Below are positions 1 to 7,845 of a DNA stretch of 45,019 nucleotides, piece after piece. Source of the DNA: a virus; the IMG/VR virus record IMGVR_UViG_3300031999_001962, positions 1-45,019 of that record. One strand, 5' to 3'. A program made the position numbers and the translations under genes. Each line of letters starts with the position of its first letter. Positions within the stretch are counted from its first letter, which is position 1. The notes beneath the pieces were generated by a model, which saw nothing but the letters and a program-made list of their open reading frames with translations, was not told the origin of the DNA and did not search any database.

Positions 1-2
1 CT

Positions 3-53
3 TTGTTTTTGGGCATGGGTAATTTAAGAAAAGGAAAAAAGGAGATAGTATGA
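3..53 (+). CDS. possible 3' end of an upstream gene (partial)
   Basis: An open frame enters from the left edge and stops at TGA 51-53. It overlaps the ATG at 50 in the ATGA arrangement used repeatedly in this window. Only about 16 residues are visible, ending in a basic tail (LRKGKKEIV), so no function can be given. The portal gene would be expected just upstream in a T4-like head cluster. The other two frames also stop within the first 30 bases, so which frame is real is uncertain. Confidence 0.3.
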   Translation: MFLGMGNLRKGKKEIV

Positions 54-406
54 AAAAAGTAAATGTGTCTGATTTCAAGACTATTTTACTAGAGGGTGGT
101 CCGGGTAGTGGGCGTAGACCGGGAGGTGGAAGGAAGGGAGTCGGGCCAAGTGGAGTGACGGCTTCTAAACTTATTTCCCTAGCCAACAGGAGGGATGACA
201 TTGGTCAGGTAGTCATTAGAGCAAAATCTTGGAATGCCAAAACAAAACTTGGAGAAAAAAGATATATCAAGGCTCTTGGTTGGATGGAGAAAAACGCCGA
301 AAAATTATCGAAGGGAATGAAGATGAAGAGCAAGGCGTGGAGCAAGAGGTATAGTATGTCAGCCTCTGCTAAATCTAAAAAATACGGACCCATGTACGGA
401 GACTAA
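50..406 (+). CDS. small basic protein with prohead-protease leader, putative capsid internal protein
   Basis: 118 residues. It starts with a 15-residue leader MKKVNVSDFKTILLE followed by GGPGSGRRPGGG, then a Lys/Arg/Ser-rich body with no recognised domain. The leader ends in LLE-G, which fits the (L/I)xE cleavage rule of T4 gp21-type prohead proteases; such a protease is encoded at 7863. T4 internal proteins have the same design: a short N-terminal capsid-targeting peptide, cleavage after Glu and a basic DNA-compatible body. AAAGGAG lies just before the ATG. The next three genes have nearly identical leaders but different bodies, so this looks like a family diversified behind a shared tag. 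Packaging into the head is inference; the leader and linker are seen directly. Confidence 0.8.
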   Translation: MKKVNVSDFKTILLEGGPGSGRRPGGGRKGVGPSGVTASKLISLANRRDDIGQVVIRAKSWNAKTKLGEKRYIKALGWMEKNAEKLSKGMKMKSKAWSKRYSMSASAKSKKYGPMYGD

Positions 407-408
407 CT

Positions 409-843
409 ATGAAAAAAGTAAATGTTGAAGATTTCAATACTGTTCTAGTAGAAGGTGGTCCGGGTTCTGGAAGACGGCCCGGAGGGGCAACAGCCAGAAC
501 TTATCTGGTCCATAAGGTCCGAAGACTCCGGGCTGCGGGAGAGAAAGATATTGCCAAGGGTGCATTGAAAATAGGTAAGGCTAAACTTATTGCTCCGAAA
601 GGAAATAGAAATTGGAGAGCTGCTGCGTACAAAGCGGTTGGAATGGTAAGTTATCGTCAAGGCGGAAGGGTCCACTGGGAGAACTTTCAAGAGGGTGCAA
701 AAAAGCCCAGACCTAGAAATTCTGAAACAGTCATGAAGAATTTTGGTCTCCATAGGAAGCCGGACAAACCTTTTATAAAAAACTGGACTGACCGAGCAGA
801 TAAGAAGGTCAAGTTAGCTGGGAGGAAGAAATGCGAAAAGTAA
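409..843 (+). CDS. small basic protein with prohead-protease leader, putative capsid internal protein
   Basis: 144 residues. The leader is MKKVNVEDFNTVLVE followed by GGPGSGRRPGG, so a predicted LVE-G cut leaves the same GGPGSGRRPG amino end as its neighbours. The body is Lys/Arg-rich (for example PKGNRNWRAAAYKA) and ends in a strongly basic tail. No enzyme motif was recognised. The start is two bases after the previous stop and the end overlaps the next gene by 13 bases, so the four small genes are almost certainly one translational unit. The body shares no clear similarity with 50-406 beyond the leader and linker, which argues for a shared targeting tag rather than simple gene duplication. 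Confidence 0.8.
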   Translation: MKKVNVEDFNTVLVEGGPGSGRRPGGATARTYLVHKVRRLRAAGEKDIAKGALKIGKAKLIAPKGNRNWRAAAYKAVGMVSYRQGGRVHWENFQEGAKKPRPRNSETVMKNFGLHRKPDKPFIKNWTDRADKKVKLAGRKKCEK

Positions 844-1094
844 ATGCTTCTGAATTCACCACAGTCTTACTTGAGGGTGGCCCCGGTAGTGGACGGAGAC
901 CGGGAAGGGCGGGAGCGAAAGCTGATTGGCCTTCTCAGCAAAAACGATATGGAGATGTGTGGAAGAAGGTAGGAGATAGAGTTCGTTCTAACAATAAAAA
1001 GTATGCGCTGCATAGATTTAATAGGCTTGTAAGGATGTCTTTTGACACATCCTCTGGCTGGAAAAGAACTATAGATAAATATAGCAAGCCATAG
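831..1094 (+). CDS. small basic protein with prohead-protease leader, putative capsid internal protein
   Basis: 87 residues, the shortest of the four. The leader is MRKVNASEFTTVLLE followed by GGPGSGRRPGR. The mature part would be about 72 residues, very basic, with aromatic residues spread through it. The ATG lies inside the end of the previous gene, behind a GGGAGGAAG ribosome-binding site at about 820-828, so this start is well supported. The role is inferred only from the leader, the charge and the position between the expected portal and the capsid protease. It could be a head-core protein that is cleaved and lost, as T4 gp67 and gp68 largely are, rather than an ejected protein. Confidence 0.78.
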   Translation: MRKVNASEFTTVLLEGGPGSGRRPGRAGAKADWPSQQKRYGDVWKKVGDRVRSNNKKYALHRFNRLVRMSFDTSSGWKRTIDKYSKP

Positions 1095-1103
1095 GAGACA
1101 CAA

Positions 1104-1604
1104 ATGAGAAAAGTATTCCCCGAAGATTTTGAGACTATTCTGGTAGAGGGTGGTCCGGGTTCGGGGAGAAGACCGTCCGGGTTGTCTCAGCCTAAAGCTT
1201 GGGCTAAGAATATTAAGAATACAAAAAATCCAAGAGAAGTTAATAGAATACTCCGGAAGTTAAAACTTAGACGATTTCAGGCTAAAAGTCCTTACCGGGC
1301 CGACGATAATCAGACGAGGACATATCCTCCCAAAGAAACTACGAAAGACAGATTGAATAAACTTATAAATGCCCTTAAAAACACTCCTTCTACGGTACAG
1401 CAGATAAAAATACTCAAGGGAGAAAGGGATTGGAGGAAGGAGGGGTCCAAGAATGCTATATTGGCAGTTCGGTCATCTAATGCCGCCTCTCCAGCCGCAA
1501 AGAAAGCGACTGTCCAGTGGGCTAGGCAGTGGTCTCGTCAGGCAAGGAGGGTGGATAGGGTGTTAAATCGTGTCTCAAAGATGAGAACCGGAGGTTGGGA
1601 TTGA
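1104..1604 (+). CDS. small basic protein with prohead-protease leader, putative capsid internal protein
   Basis: 166 residues. The leader is MRKVFPEDFETILVE followed by GGPGSGRRPSG. The body is basic and helical-looking (for example RKLKLRRFQAKSPYR) and ends RVSKMRTGGWD. No domain was recognised. GGAG sits upstream of the ATG. The stop TGA at 1602-1604 overlaps a TTG start at 1601 for the next gene, an analogue of the ATGA coupling seen elsewhere. The Phe in 'DF' at residues 9-10, five to six residues before the cut, is shared with the other leaders and with T4 leaders of the 'EFIAE' type. This supports a common recognition element. Confidence 0.78.
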   Translation: MRKVFPEDFETILVEGGPGSGRRPSGLSQPKAWAKNIKNTKNPREVNRILRKLKLRRFQAKSPYRADDNQTRTYPPKETTKDRLNKLINALKNTPSTVQQIKILKGERDWRKEGSKNAILAVRSSNAASPAAKKATVQWARQWSRQARRVDRVLNRVSKMRTGGWD

Positions 1605-2875
1605 TTAGGAAAATCCCCGGTAACTCGATGGTCCTGACAGAGGAGATTGATAAGTTCTGGCTTACCGAGGGCCGCAAGTTCCTCTTTGGTGGTGGGTGGA
1701 AGGCGGAGACTGAGAGGGGTATATGGAGTCAGGCATTGGGGTCTATCGGGGGGTTTGACCGTGGGGCCGCTAGGCAGGGTCTGGCGGCGTTTAGTGATAT
1801 TAAGGATGAGTTTGCTACGCGGCTGAAGGACTTGACTGGAAGAATAGACGCAGGGGTTATATCGCCTGCGGATGCTCTTTCGGAGTTCAAGGAGTTCGGT
1901 CCTGACTTTTACAAGCAGGCGTTTAATGCTGGGGCCATGCATTCTGGGAATCCATTTTATCAGTCACAGGGAATGACGGAGCCGGATGAGCGATTCTCTA
2001 ACATTGCTCTAAGGCAGGAATCCCGGTATGCAAAGAATGCCTTTGGGCAGATAGGGAATCATGAGTCTCTTAAGGGAGCGGAGGCCCGCGCCGAGGATTA
2101 TGCGGATTCTCTTGAGGCACAGTTCTGGAACGGATACGTTGCTGGAGGTCAGGACTGGGATGGGGTTTTGATTCACTGGGAACTAGGACATCCTATTGGG
2201 GACCACTGTTCGGATTGTCTTGATATTGCAGCAAATTCTCCATATACAAAAGAAACTCTTCCCACGGTCCCAAAATCAGGGGATACGGAGTGTCTTTTCA
2301 ATTGCTTGTGCAGGCTTGTTTATGTTCGGGAAGACATGCAGGACACAGACGGCTCTGGTGGTGTTGCGTTGTCTCCGGAGATAATAACGGGGCTGGACAG
2401 GCTTGCTGCATTCGTTACGACAGCCGAGGGTGCGCCCGTGACCGGGAACGTGGCAGACTTGTTTGATGATTTGTTTAGCCAGATGAATGCTTCTCGGGCT
2501 AAGATTGCTATTACTGCGGGAGTAGAACAGGAATTTTTTATAACTCAGAGGAAGGTACTGAACGACCAGATTATAAACCTCATGAATGCTACGGGATACA
2601 GGGCGGTCCCGAGATTTGCAGTCGAGAATATCGTCAGTAACGCAATGACTCTGGTCAATAACGGAATGCAGCTCATCAGGCCAGCTGCCATGATGGAGTT
2701 TGGGATATCTGCAGCCACAATTCCTGTTGGGGCGACTGTTTGGGAACTAGATGGAGTTCTTGTTCGGGTGGGGGTTGTAGAGAGAGTAGAAAGAGGGGGT
2801 TTCTGGCTTCAGAGGAATGACGGAGTTGTCTTTCGCACTCCTGAGGGGTCTGTTTTGATGGCGGAGGGGAGATGA
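1601..2875 (+). CDS. MuF-like head morphogenesis / minor head protein
   Basis: 424 residues from TTG 1601. That start has GGAGG at 1590-1594 with a 6-base gap and overlaps the previous stop; an in-frame TTG at 1595 is too close to the GGAGG. The middle part carries the Trp/His/Cys signature of phage minor head proteins near the portal: WELGHPIGDHCSDC, then SPYTKETLP, then a CLFNCLCRLVYV block (about residues 195-245). The N-terminal part contains LTE-E and LTE-G sites that the prohead protease could cut. The C-terminal 170 residues are not recognised. Proteins of this type usually sit just after the portal and act in head assembly or at the portal vertex. The family call is by motif pattern. 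It carries the first TAGGAAAATC repeat, in its first codons. Confidence 0.7.
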   Translation: MIRKIPGNSMVLTEEIDKFWLTEGRKFLFGGGWKAETERGIWSQALGSIGGFDRGAARQGLAAFSDIKDEFATRLKDLTGRIDAGVISPADALSEFKEFGPDFYKQAFNAGAMHSGNPFYQSQGMTEPDERFSNIALRQESRYAKNAFGQIGNHESLKGAEARAEDYADSLEAQFWNGYVAGGQDWDGVLIHWELGHPIGDHCSDCLDIAANSPYTKETLPTVPKSGDTECLFNCLCRLVYVREDMQDTDGSGGVALSPEIITGLDRLAAFVTTAEGAPVTGNVADLFDDLFSQMNASRAKIAITAGVEQEFFITQRKVLNDQIINLMNATGYRAVPRFAVENIVSNAMTLVNNGMQLIRPAAMMEFGISAATIPVGATVWELDGVLVRVGVVERVERGGFWLQRNDGVVFRTPEGSVLMAEGR

Positions 2876-3594
2876 CATACGTTATTGTTAAACCCAGATT
2901 TAGGAAAATCACTGAGGGTAATGCCAATTCGGGTGAGAATCCGGGGCATCCTTTCAGGGGAAACCAGTACACTTCGGGCGGCGGTAGTGGTTCAACCGAG
3001 CCTGAAATAAGGGTGGGAATAACGAGTTACCGAGCTGGCGGGTCTACCCACGAAGTCTATAGGAAGATGCAGGAGTTTGAGAAAATCCTCATAGCCATAC
3101 CCGGTGTGAGGGATGCGAAGGTTAGTTTTGGGTCTGGCATATATGGGGGGGTGGAGCCGACATGGGTTGTCTCTTATAAGGGTAATGGCAAGGCTAGGGC
3201 GATGATAGCTCAGACTGCCAAGGATAACGACCAAGACGCTGTCCTGATGCTGACTGCGGCTACAGGTTCGGAGGCCAGTCCGATGACTCATTTTACAATA
3301 GAAGATAAGGTAACTCCACAGCTTAAAAAAGACATCGTTGACTTTTTGTCTTCTAAAGAAATGGGGATGACTTGGTTCAAGAGGAGTGGAAAAGTATCGT
3401 TCTTTATAGCGTCCGTTCCTCAGTTCGGTAACGAGGATAGGAAAATCCTTGAGGGTATTAACGGAGTTCATGACCTTCTTAACCAAAAAGGAATTAAGGT
3501 TCAACGAAAAGATATTATGATAAAGCCGATTGTCATGACAAAGGAGGATGGACCGTTCACCTATGATTTTTTTATAAAAGGAGATAGAAAATGA
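2872..3594 (+). CDS. leader-tagged protein of unknown function, putative head cargo
   Basis: 240 residues, ATGA-coupled to the previous gene. Residues 1-15 end in RKITE and are followed by G16, so this is another (I/L)xE-G leader, again exactly 15 residues. The linker differs from the others and contains HPFRGNQYTSGGGSG, a Gly-rich block that recurs in phage head-associated proteins. The remaining 200 residues look like a folded alpha/beta domain with no motif I recognise. Two TAGGAAAATC repeats lie in this gene (2901-2910 and 3438-3447). The leader makes it a candidate cargo or core protein; its activity is unknown. Confidence 0.7.
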   Translation: MTYVIVKPRFRKITEGNANSGENPGHPFRGNQYTSGGGSGSTEPEIRVGITSYRAGGSTHEVYRKMQEFEKILIAIPGVRDAKVSFGSGIYGGVEPTWVVSYKGNGKARAMIAQTAKDNDQDAVLMLTAATGSEASPMTHFTIEDKVTPQLKKDIVDFLSSKEMGMTWFKRSGKVSFFIASVPQFGNEDRKILEGINGVHDLLNQKGIKVQRKDIMIKPIVMTKEDGPFTYDFFIKGDRK

Positions 3595-3981
3595 ATGTTT
3601 TTACTTGTGGGAAGATTAATGGGTAAATTGGCACAAGGAAAAGATGGGGTTATGCACAGGGCAGACTGGGTTACATTGCGAGATTACGTTGATTCCCGTT
3701 TTGACGCACTGTGTGCTGAAATGGCTAAGAGCGATGAGGTAATGAATGCTCGTTTATCTTCTATGAATGAGTTTCGACAAGCCATGAGCGACCAATCTAA
3801 GAATTATTTCACACGGGCGGAAGCAATTCTTTCTCACAAGGTGTATGATGACGAGTTGCGGGAAAGCCGAGACTTTCGGTCCAGCCACCAAGGCAAGGCT
3901 TCACAGGGGCAACTCTGGTTCGTTTCTGGTATTTCCATACTCGGGGTAATTTTGGGGCTTATACATTTATTTACAAAATAA
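3595..3981 (+). CDS. small membrane protein with C-terminal transmembrane helix
   Basis: 128 residues from ATG 3595, behind AAAGGAGA at about 3577-3584. An in-frame ATG at 3619 is an alternative start. The first 90 residues are soluble and probably helical. The C-terminus has one clear membrane segment, WFVSGISILGVILGLIHLF, then a short Lys tail. This layout (soluble helical part, C-terminal anchor) is seen in XhlA-type holin-associated proteins, but no family-specific motif was found. It lies a few kilobases before a holin-like and a spanin-like gene, so a part in lysis is possible. The N-terminus has no (L/I)xE leader, unlike its neighbours. Confidence 0.55.
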   Translation: MFLLVGRLMGKLAQGKDGVMHRADWVTLRDYVDSRFDALCAEMAKSDEVMNARLSSMNEFRQAMSDQSKNYFTRAEAILSHKVYDDELRESRDFRSSHQGKASQGQLWFVSGISILGVILGLIHLFTK

Positions 3982-3982
3982 A

Positions 3983-4120
3983 ATGAGAGAAAATATAGAA
4001 CCTGATATCGAAACAGACGATGAGTTTTCTGTGTGGCTTGACATGTTGCCGGAAATAGACGAATTTCCTACTGATGATGATTCTGTCATTACTATTCTTT
4101 TAAAAAAGAGTGATAAATAA
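3983..4120 (+). CDS. short acidic hypothetical protein
   Basis: A 45-residue frame from ATG 3983, one base after the previous stop, to TAA 4118-4120. It overlaps the GTG start of the next gene by 11 bases. The peptide is strongly acidic (for example EPDIETDDEFSVW and EFPTDDDSV), unlike the basic proteins nearby. There is no good ribosome-binding site, so it would depend on coupling to 3595-3981. It fills an otherwise empty gap in a densely packed region, which supports it being real. Function unknown. Confidence 0.45.
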   Translation: MRENIEPDIETDDEFSVWLDMLPEIDEFPTDDDSVITILLKKSDK

Positions 4121-5156
4121 ATTGAGCTACGACATCTTACGCCTGCGATTCAATCGTGGTGTTTTGGATATTTTAGAAGGCGGACCCGGTTCAGGAAGAA
4201 CCGTAGGTAGTAGGTATGGACATGATATGGGAAGAATACCGAGGGAACAGAATCCTACTATTTCCGCTCCTGAAGATAGAAGCAATCTTCAGGATGTCCT
4301 TATTTCTAGAGAGGTGTCAAGGACAGAACCTAATTCTGATACCCGCGCTACGAGCCTTTCGTTCAAACTGTATATGAAATTTGGGGATGAGGAATTAAAA
4401 ACTTGCTTCAAACCAAAGAACGGAGAATGTATGGGTAGGGATAGACAAGGAAATCTAATAATCCCTCGGGGTGAAAAGTTGAGAAATTTTGTAGAAAAGG
4501 GTACTTTTTATAAAAGAGAGATTTTGGCTTGTGTTATTGATAGAACGATGGGGCTTGGACTAGTTCCAGATACGGATTTATTTGTTCATCCAGAGAAGGG
4601 AATAGGTTCTGCGCAACGGTGGATAAAGGGAATAAACGGAGAGGTGGAGGATAGAAATAATGGGGCCGGGGCATTTGACAGGATGCAATCTAGGTTTGCT
4701 GAGTCTCATGTGGACCAAGTAGAAAAACTTTTTCTACTTGATACAATCACAGGTAATTCGGACAGGCATGGAAATAATATTATGATTGATGAAGAAAATG
4801 GTAAGCTTCATGCCATAGATAATGGACTTTGTATTCCTCAGCGGACAGGTAGTCCATATATTAGAATTAGTGTTTTTGACGATTTTAAACTTAATCCCGA
4901 AGAGAAGCCTTTATCTGAGTCATCTATAAATTCTATTAATAAACTTTTAGCGGGTAAGGAAAAAGTATTTAAAGCTGCAAAAAAATTGAAAATGAGCGCA
5001 GCAGATATGCGTGGAGTAGAGGATATATTTACTCGGGCGGAAGCACTGAAGACTAGTGGTAAGTTTTTACCGAGAACTCAGTATTATATGGGTAATAGTG
5101 GAACTTTTATACGGAACAACCGAGCTGCTGTGCCGCATGTGCTGGGGAGAGGGTAA
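4110..5156 (+). CDS. leader-tagged PI3/4-kinase-like (kinase-fold) protein
   Basis: 348 residues from GTG 4110; TTG 4122 is an equally plausible start, and both have weak ribosome-binding sites. The leader ends DILE, followed by GGPGSGRTVGS, the tag carried by the small basic proteins. The body has a kinase catalytic core of the PI3/PI4-kinase and HipA type: a catalytic loop GNSDRHGNN with D218, R219, H220 and N223, followed by HAIDNG with the metal-binding D237. Ser/Thr-, lipid- and HipA-type kinases share this DRHxxN plus IDN arrangement, so the substrate cannot be named. A paralogue follows at 5452. With the leader it would be processed by the 7863 protease and could be packaged and injected, by analogy with T4 Alt (a different enzyme). 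The kinase fold is fairly sure; delivery is inference. Confidence 0.75.
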   Translation: MINKLSYDILRLRFNRGVLDILEGGPGSGRTVGSRYGHDMGRIPREQNPTISAPEDRSNLQDVLISREVSRTEPNSDTRATSLSFKLYMKFGDEELKTCFKPKNGECMGRDRQGNLIIPRGEKLRNFVEKGTFYKREILACVIDRTMGLGLVPDTDLFVHPEKGIGSAQRWIKGINGEVEDRNNGAGAFDRMQSRFAESHVDQVEKLFLLDTITGNSDRHGNNIMIDEENGKLHAIDNGLCIPQRTGSPYIRISVFDDFKLNPEEKPLSESSINSINKLLAGKEKVFKAAKKLKMSAADMRGVEDIFTRAEALKTSGKFLPRTQYYMGNSGTFIRNNRAAVPHVLGRG

Positions 5157-5450
5157 ATGAGACAAGTGTTACGGGTAGATATATTTAACTCAGAGTGGGA
5201 AGATGGAAAATCACCCATCTACGCCATTGGTGCGGACCTTTCTGGCGGGCCTGCGTTTGAAATTAAAACATCGGAAGACTTTCCGTTGGCTGTTGCTACA
5301 AAACGGCTGGCGGAGCCTCTTTTGGATGAAAAGACAAGAGATATTGTTTTCTCTTCTGAGGGATTACGGTTTATCAAGCTTATACCCTTTGAATACCATG
5401 GCAGCAGGTCGTGGTCGAATGCTCCTTATGAGGAATCAATAGAGGACTGA
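5157..5450 (+). CDS. hypothetical protein between the two kinase-like genes
   Basis: 97 residues, starting directly after the previous TAA and ending one base before the next ATG. It is mildly acidic, with no leader, no membrane segment and no recognised motif. Its tight placement between two paralogous kinase-like genes suggests a functional link, perhaps a partner, inhibitor or chaperone that stays in the producing cell because it lacks the (L/I)xE tag. That role is speculation from position only. A second, overlapping open frame at 5203-5442 looks like a shadow. Confidence 0.6.
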   Translation: MRQVLRVDIFNSEWEDGKSPIYAIGADLSGGPAFEIKTSEDFPLAVATKRLAEPLLDEKTRDIVFSSEGLRFIKLIPFEYHGSRSWSNAPYEESIED

Positions 5451-5451
5451 G

Positions 5452-6489
5452 ATGGGATATTACAGGGTAGTTCAAGAATTCTCTAAGAGATTCATTGAGG
5501 GTGGTCCTCCGGGTAAAAATGGTGGTCCCGGCTCTGGAAGGCCGCCTAATTCTGCTAGGGGTAATGATAAGGGAAGAATAGCCAATAGTTTAAAGATTCC
5601 CAAAGATATTTTAGGAACTAGACCTCTTGTGGACCAAGCCAAAGCAGACTTTATTTTAAACGGTAATATTATCAATATTAAACTGAATGGAAAACAGGGC
5701 ATTAGCAAAACGTGGAAGACGGTTCTTAGGGGTCCGGATGGGGAAGAAAGAACCTATGCCTATAAACCGGAAGAGCATGCGTTAGGTGGTGGGGATAAAG
5801 GGTCATCCATGATGCGCGATGCTTTGAGTTATGCTATAAGCAGAGCAATGGGGTTTGATATCGTTCCGGAGACGATAATAAGAGAGGGTCCGACCATTGA
5901 AGAAATAAAGATGGGATATCAGGCCGGGATTGAAGCTGTGCAAGCTGGAGAAGGAGATGATGAACTAAATCGTATTCAGGAGAACCACTTTGGTATCGGT
6001 TCTTGGCAGAGATGGGATGAGAAGGGGACTCCGGTAGGTATGGTACAAACAGGTAAGAACGGGGCTGAGCAAGAGTCATGGGACGAAATGATGGCGTTGG
6101 ATATAGTTATAGCGAATAGTGATAGACATATGAATAACTATTTGATAAACGAGTCTACTAAAAAAGTAATTGCCATAGATAATAATCTTTCGTTTTCTCA
6201 TGATTTTTACTATATGACGCATGCGGAAAGTAAATCTGGAAACCAACCTATCTCTCCAAAAATTCATGCCGCGCTTGAAAGGTATGTCAGTAGAGAGAAA
6301 GATATCATGGCTATGGCTCAAAAAATAGGGTCTCCTCCAGAACTTATACGACATGTGGAAAACTCTTTTACCAGAGCAAAGATTTTAAATACCATGGATA
6401 AATTTCCCGGAAACCCCGGACTTTGGGATACGAAGGCTAGAGAAATAATCGACAAAAGCAATAATAAATTTGTTATGAAGTATGAATGA
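5452..6489 (+). CDS. leader-tagged PI3/4-kinase-like (kinase-fold) protein, second copy
   Basis: 345 residues. The leader MGYYRVVQEFSKRFIE is followed by GGPPGKNGGPGSGRPPN, so FIE-G is the predicted cut and the Gly/Pro/Arg linker is partly duplicated. The kinase features are a candidate ATP-binding Lys in YAYKPEEH (K105), the catalytic loop ANSDRHMNN (D224, R225, H226, N229) and the metal-binding IDNN (D243). The C-terminal helix ENSFTRAKIL matches EDIFTRAEAL in 4110-5156, so the two are paralogues. They differ most between the N-lobe and the catalytic loop, as expected if they act on different targets. All key residues are present, so it looks active. The closest general match is the PI3/4-kinase or HipA-like superfamily; the substrate is unknown. 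Confidence 0.75.
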   Translation: MGYYRVVQEFSKRFIEGGPPGKNGGPGSGRPPNSARGNDKGRIANSLKIPKDILGTRPLVDQAKADFILNGNIINIKLNGKQGISKTWKTVLRGPDGEERTYAYKPEEHALGGGDKGSSMMRDALSYAISRAMGFDIVPETIIREGPTIEEIKMGYQAGIEAVQAGEGDDELNRIQENHFGIGSWQRWDEKGTPVGMVQTGKNGAEQESWDEMMALDIVIANSDRHMNNYLINESTKKVIAIDNNLSFSHDFYYMTHAESKSGNQPISPKIHAALERYVSREKDIMAMAQKIGSPPELIRHVENSFTRAKILNTMDKFPGNPGLWDTKAREIIDKSNNKFVMKYE

Positions 6490-6761
6490 GGTTAAAGATG
6501 CTTGGAATTGATGTTGTCTTTCCACACAGAGACGATGATGATGTTGATATCATAGCTACGTTTGGATTTGATGGGACCAATATTATTATTTTGAAAGATA
6601 CTAACGGGTTTGCTAAAGAAATATTGGATGACGGAATTGTATACCAGAGAAAGTCTTACAGTACGGCTAATCCAAAAGAGTTCTTTGATGCTCTTCCCCA
6701 AATCTTGGATGGGAGAAGGGTTTACGCTACTTTACCATACCAAATAGGAGGTACATCATGA
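6486..6761 (+). CDS. hypothetical protein
   Basis: 91 residues, ATGA-coupled to the second kinase-like gene and to the next gene. An in-frame ATG at 6498 is possible. It is acidic near the N-terminus (PHRDDDDVDII) and looks like a compact alpha/beta protein, with no leader and no membrane segment. I do not recognise it. Like 5157-5450 it follows a kinase-like gene directly, so each kinase has a small untagged protein behind it. This could reflect kinase-partner pairs or be coincidence. Confidence 0.6.
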   Translation: MRLKMLGIDVVFPHRDDDDVDIIATFGFDGTNIIILKDTNGFAKEILDDGIVYQRKSYSTANPKEFFDALPQILDGRRVYATLPYQIGGTS

Positions 6762-7048
6762 TTTATGACCCGATTATCACGCAGCTTATTCTTGCGGGAG
6801 TTGGGGGCATCCTGAGTGTTCAGGGTGTGACGGAGTACATTAAGAAACTCTTTACGGGCGCGAGTGACGCGACCAAGAAGATTCTTGGCTACGTTATTTC
6901 TATGCTTGTATCGGGTGCGTTTACGGGCGGTTACTTGCTTTTCACCAAGCAATTCACCCTGAGCGCATTCTTTTTGTACGCTGTTTCCGTCTGGTTTGTT
7001 GCCAGTGGTCTGTACGACGTTTGGCATCCGAAGACGACAGTCAAGTAA
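6758..7048 (+). CDS. holin-like small membrane protein
   Basis: 96 residues with a strong ribosome-binding site (AGGAGG before ATG 6758), ATGA-coupled to the previous gene. Three hydrophobic stretches are visible: about residues 6-24, 43-63 (for example GYVISMLVSGAFTGGYLLF) and 66-86 (FFLYAVSVWFVASGLYDV). Size and layout fit a three-helix holin, and a spanin-like gene follows. No holin family was identified by sequence and no endolysin is visible nearby, so lysis function is a reasonable guess, not established. Codon use is more GC-rich than in the kinase-like genes just upstream. Confidence 0.5.
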   Translation: MIYDPIITQLILAGVGGILSVQGVTEYIKKLFTGASDATKKILGYVISMLVSGAFTGGYLLFTKQFTLSAFFLYAVSVWFVASGLYDVWHPKTTVK

Positions 7049-7091
7049 GGGTATTAGAACCGAGGTGGAGAGAGGGTTTTAGGAGTCTAGC

Positions 7092-7802
7092 ATGAAAACC
7101 TTTGTGTTGTGCGTTGTTATTGTTCTCTTGATAGCCGGATGTTTGTATCTATATGATTCAAAGCTGCAGTCTGAAAAAAAGGCTGCTGCCGCTGAGGAGT
7201 TGTTCAAAGATATTGATTCTGAATATAAATCGTTCAAGCTTCAAGCCGAGGCTAAGATTTCTGATTTTCTTCTGCAGATAAATAACACAAACCAGCTTAT
7301 ACTTCTGCGGGACGAAAGGATAAAAGAACTTGAAGAAAAACAGATACAAACAGAAAAAGCCCTCGCTAACGAGAAGTCCAAAACTAAAACCCTCTCTCCT
7401 AATGAACTTGTTACAAAGATTTCAAGTAGGGTTGGGACAGAAGTTCGTCTGACTGGCCTACAAACATACGACTTCACTCGTTCCGGAGCTGAGTCCACCC
7501 TTAATATCTTTCTGTCTGAGGAAGCATTAGGAAAATCACTTGGGGACCAGATATCTGTGACTAAAGAGTTGGTAGACAAATTTACTCTATGTTCTGGTAG
7601 TGTTGGTAAGTTGCAGGAAGCATTACAACTTAGGGGCGAAGAGTTGGTTAAATGTGAATTTGCAAAAGACTCTGCCGAGACAGCTATGAATAAGTGGAAA
7701 AGAGAATACCAAAAGTCCAAATGGAAAAAGAGGGCAGAGGGGTTTGGGATTGGTGTTCTTTTAGTTATTGTTTTGCAATCTATCAGTGGAAGTGGTAAAT
7801 GA
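7092..7802 (+). CDS. lipobox protein with C-terminal membrane helix, candidate unimolecular spanin
   Basis: 236 residues. The N-terminus is a signal-like helix with a lipobox (I14-A15-G16-C17 within VLLIAGC), then a long charged helical and coiled-coil region (for example RDERIKELEEKQIQTEKAL). A second membrane helix GFGIGVLLVIVLQSI lies at the C-terminus. N-terminal lipidation plus a C-terminal inner-membrane anchor is the layout of unimolecular spanins such as T1 gp11, which link the outer and inner membranes at lysis. This protein is longer than T1 gp11. A holin-like gene sits 43 bases upstream. An ordinary N-anchored i-spanin or another envelope protein is the alternative. It would imply a Gram-negative host. 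AGGAGT precedes the ATG. Confidence 0.5.
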   Translation: MKTFVLCVVIVLLIAGCLYLYDSKLQSEKKAAAAEELFKDIDSEYKSFKLQAEAKISDFLLQINNTNQLILLRDERIKELEEKQIQTEKALANEKSKTKTLSPNELVTKISSRVGTEVRLTGLQTYDFTRSGAESTLNIFLSEEALGKSLGDQISVTKELVDKFTLCSGSVGKLQEALQLRGEELVKCEFAKDSAETAMNKWKREYQKSKWKKRAEGFGIGVLLVIVLQSISGSGK

Positions 7803-7817
7803 CAAAATTAACAATAC

Positions 7818-7845
7818 TTGACATGTTACAAACTATGGATAAAGT
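7818..7845 (+). promoter_or_regulatory. sigma70-like promoter before protease/capsid genes
   Basis: TTGACA at 7818-7823, a 16-base spacer and TAAAGT at 7840-7845. The site lies in the gap before the protease gene, so transcription would begin just ahead of its ATG 7863. It shares TTGACATGTTA and the 16-base spacing with the site at 38611-38638. A -35 matching the consensus at all six positions in a non-coding gap supports the call; the -10 is weaker. Confidence 0.5.
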
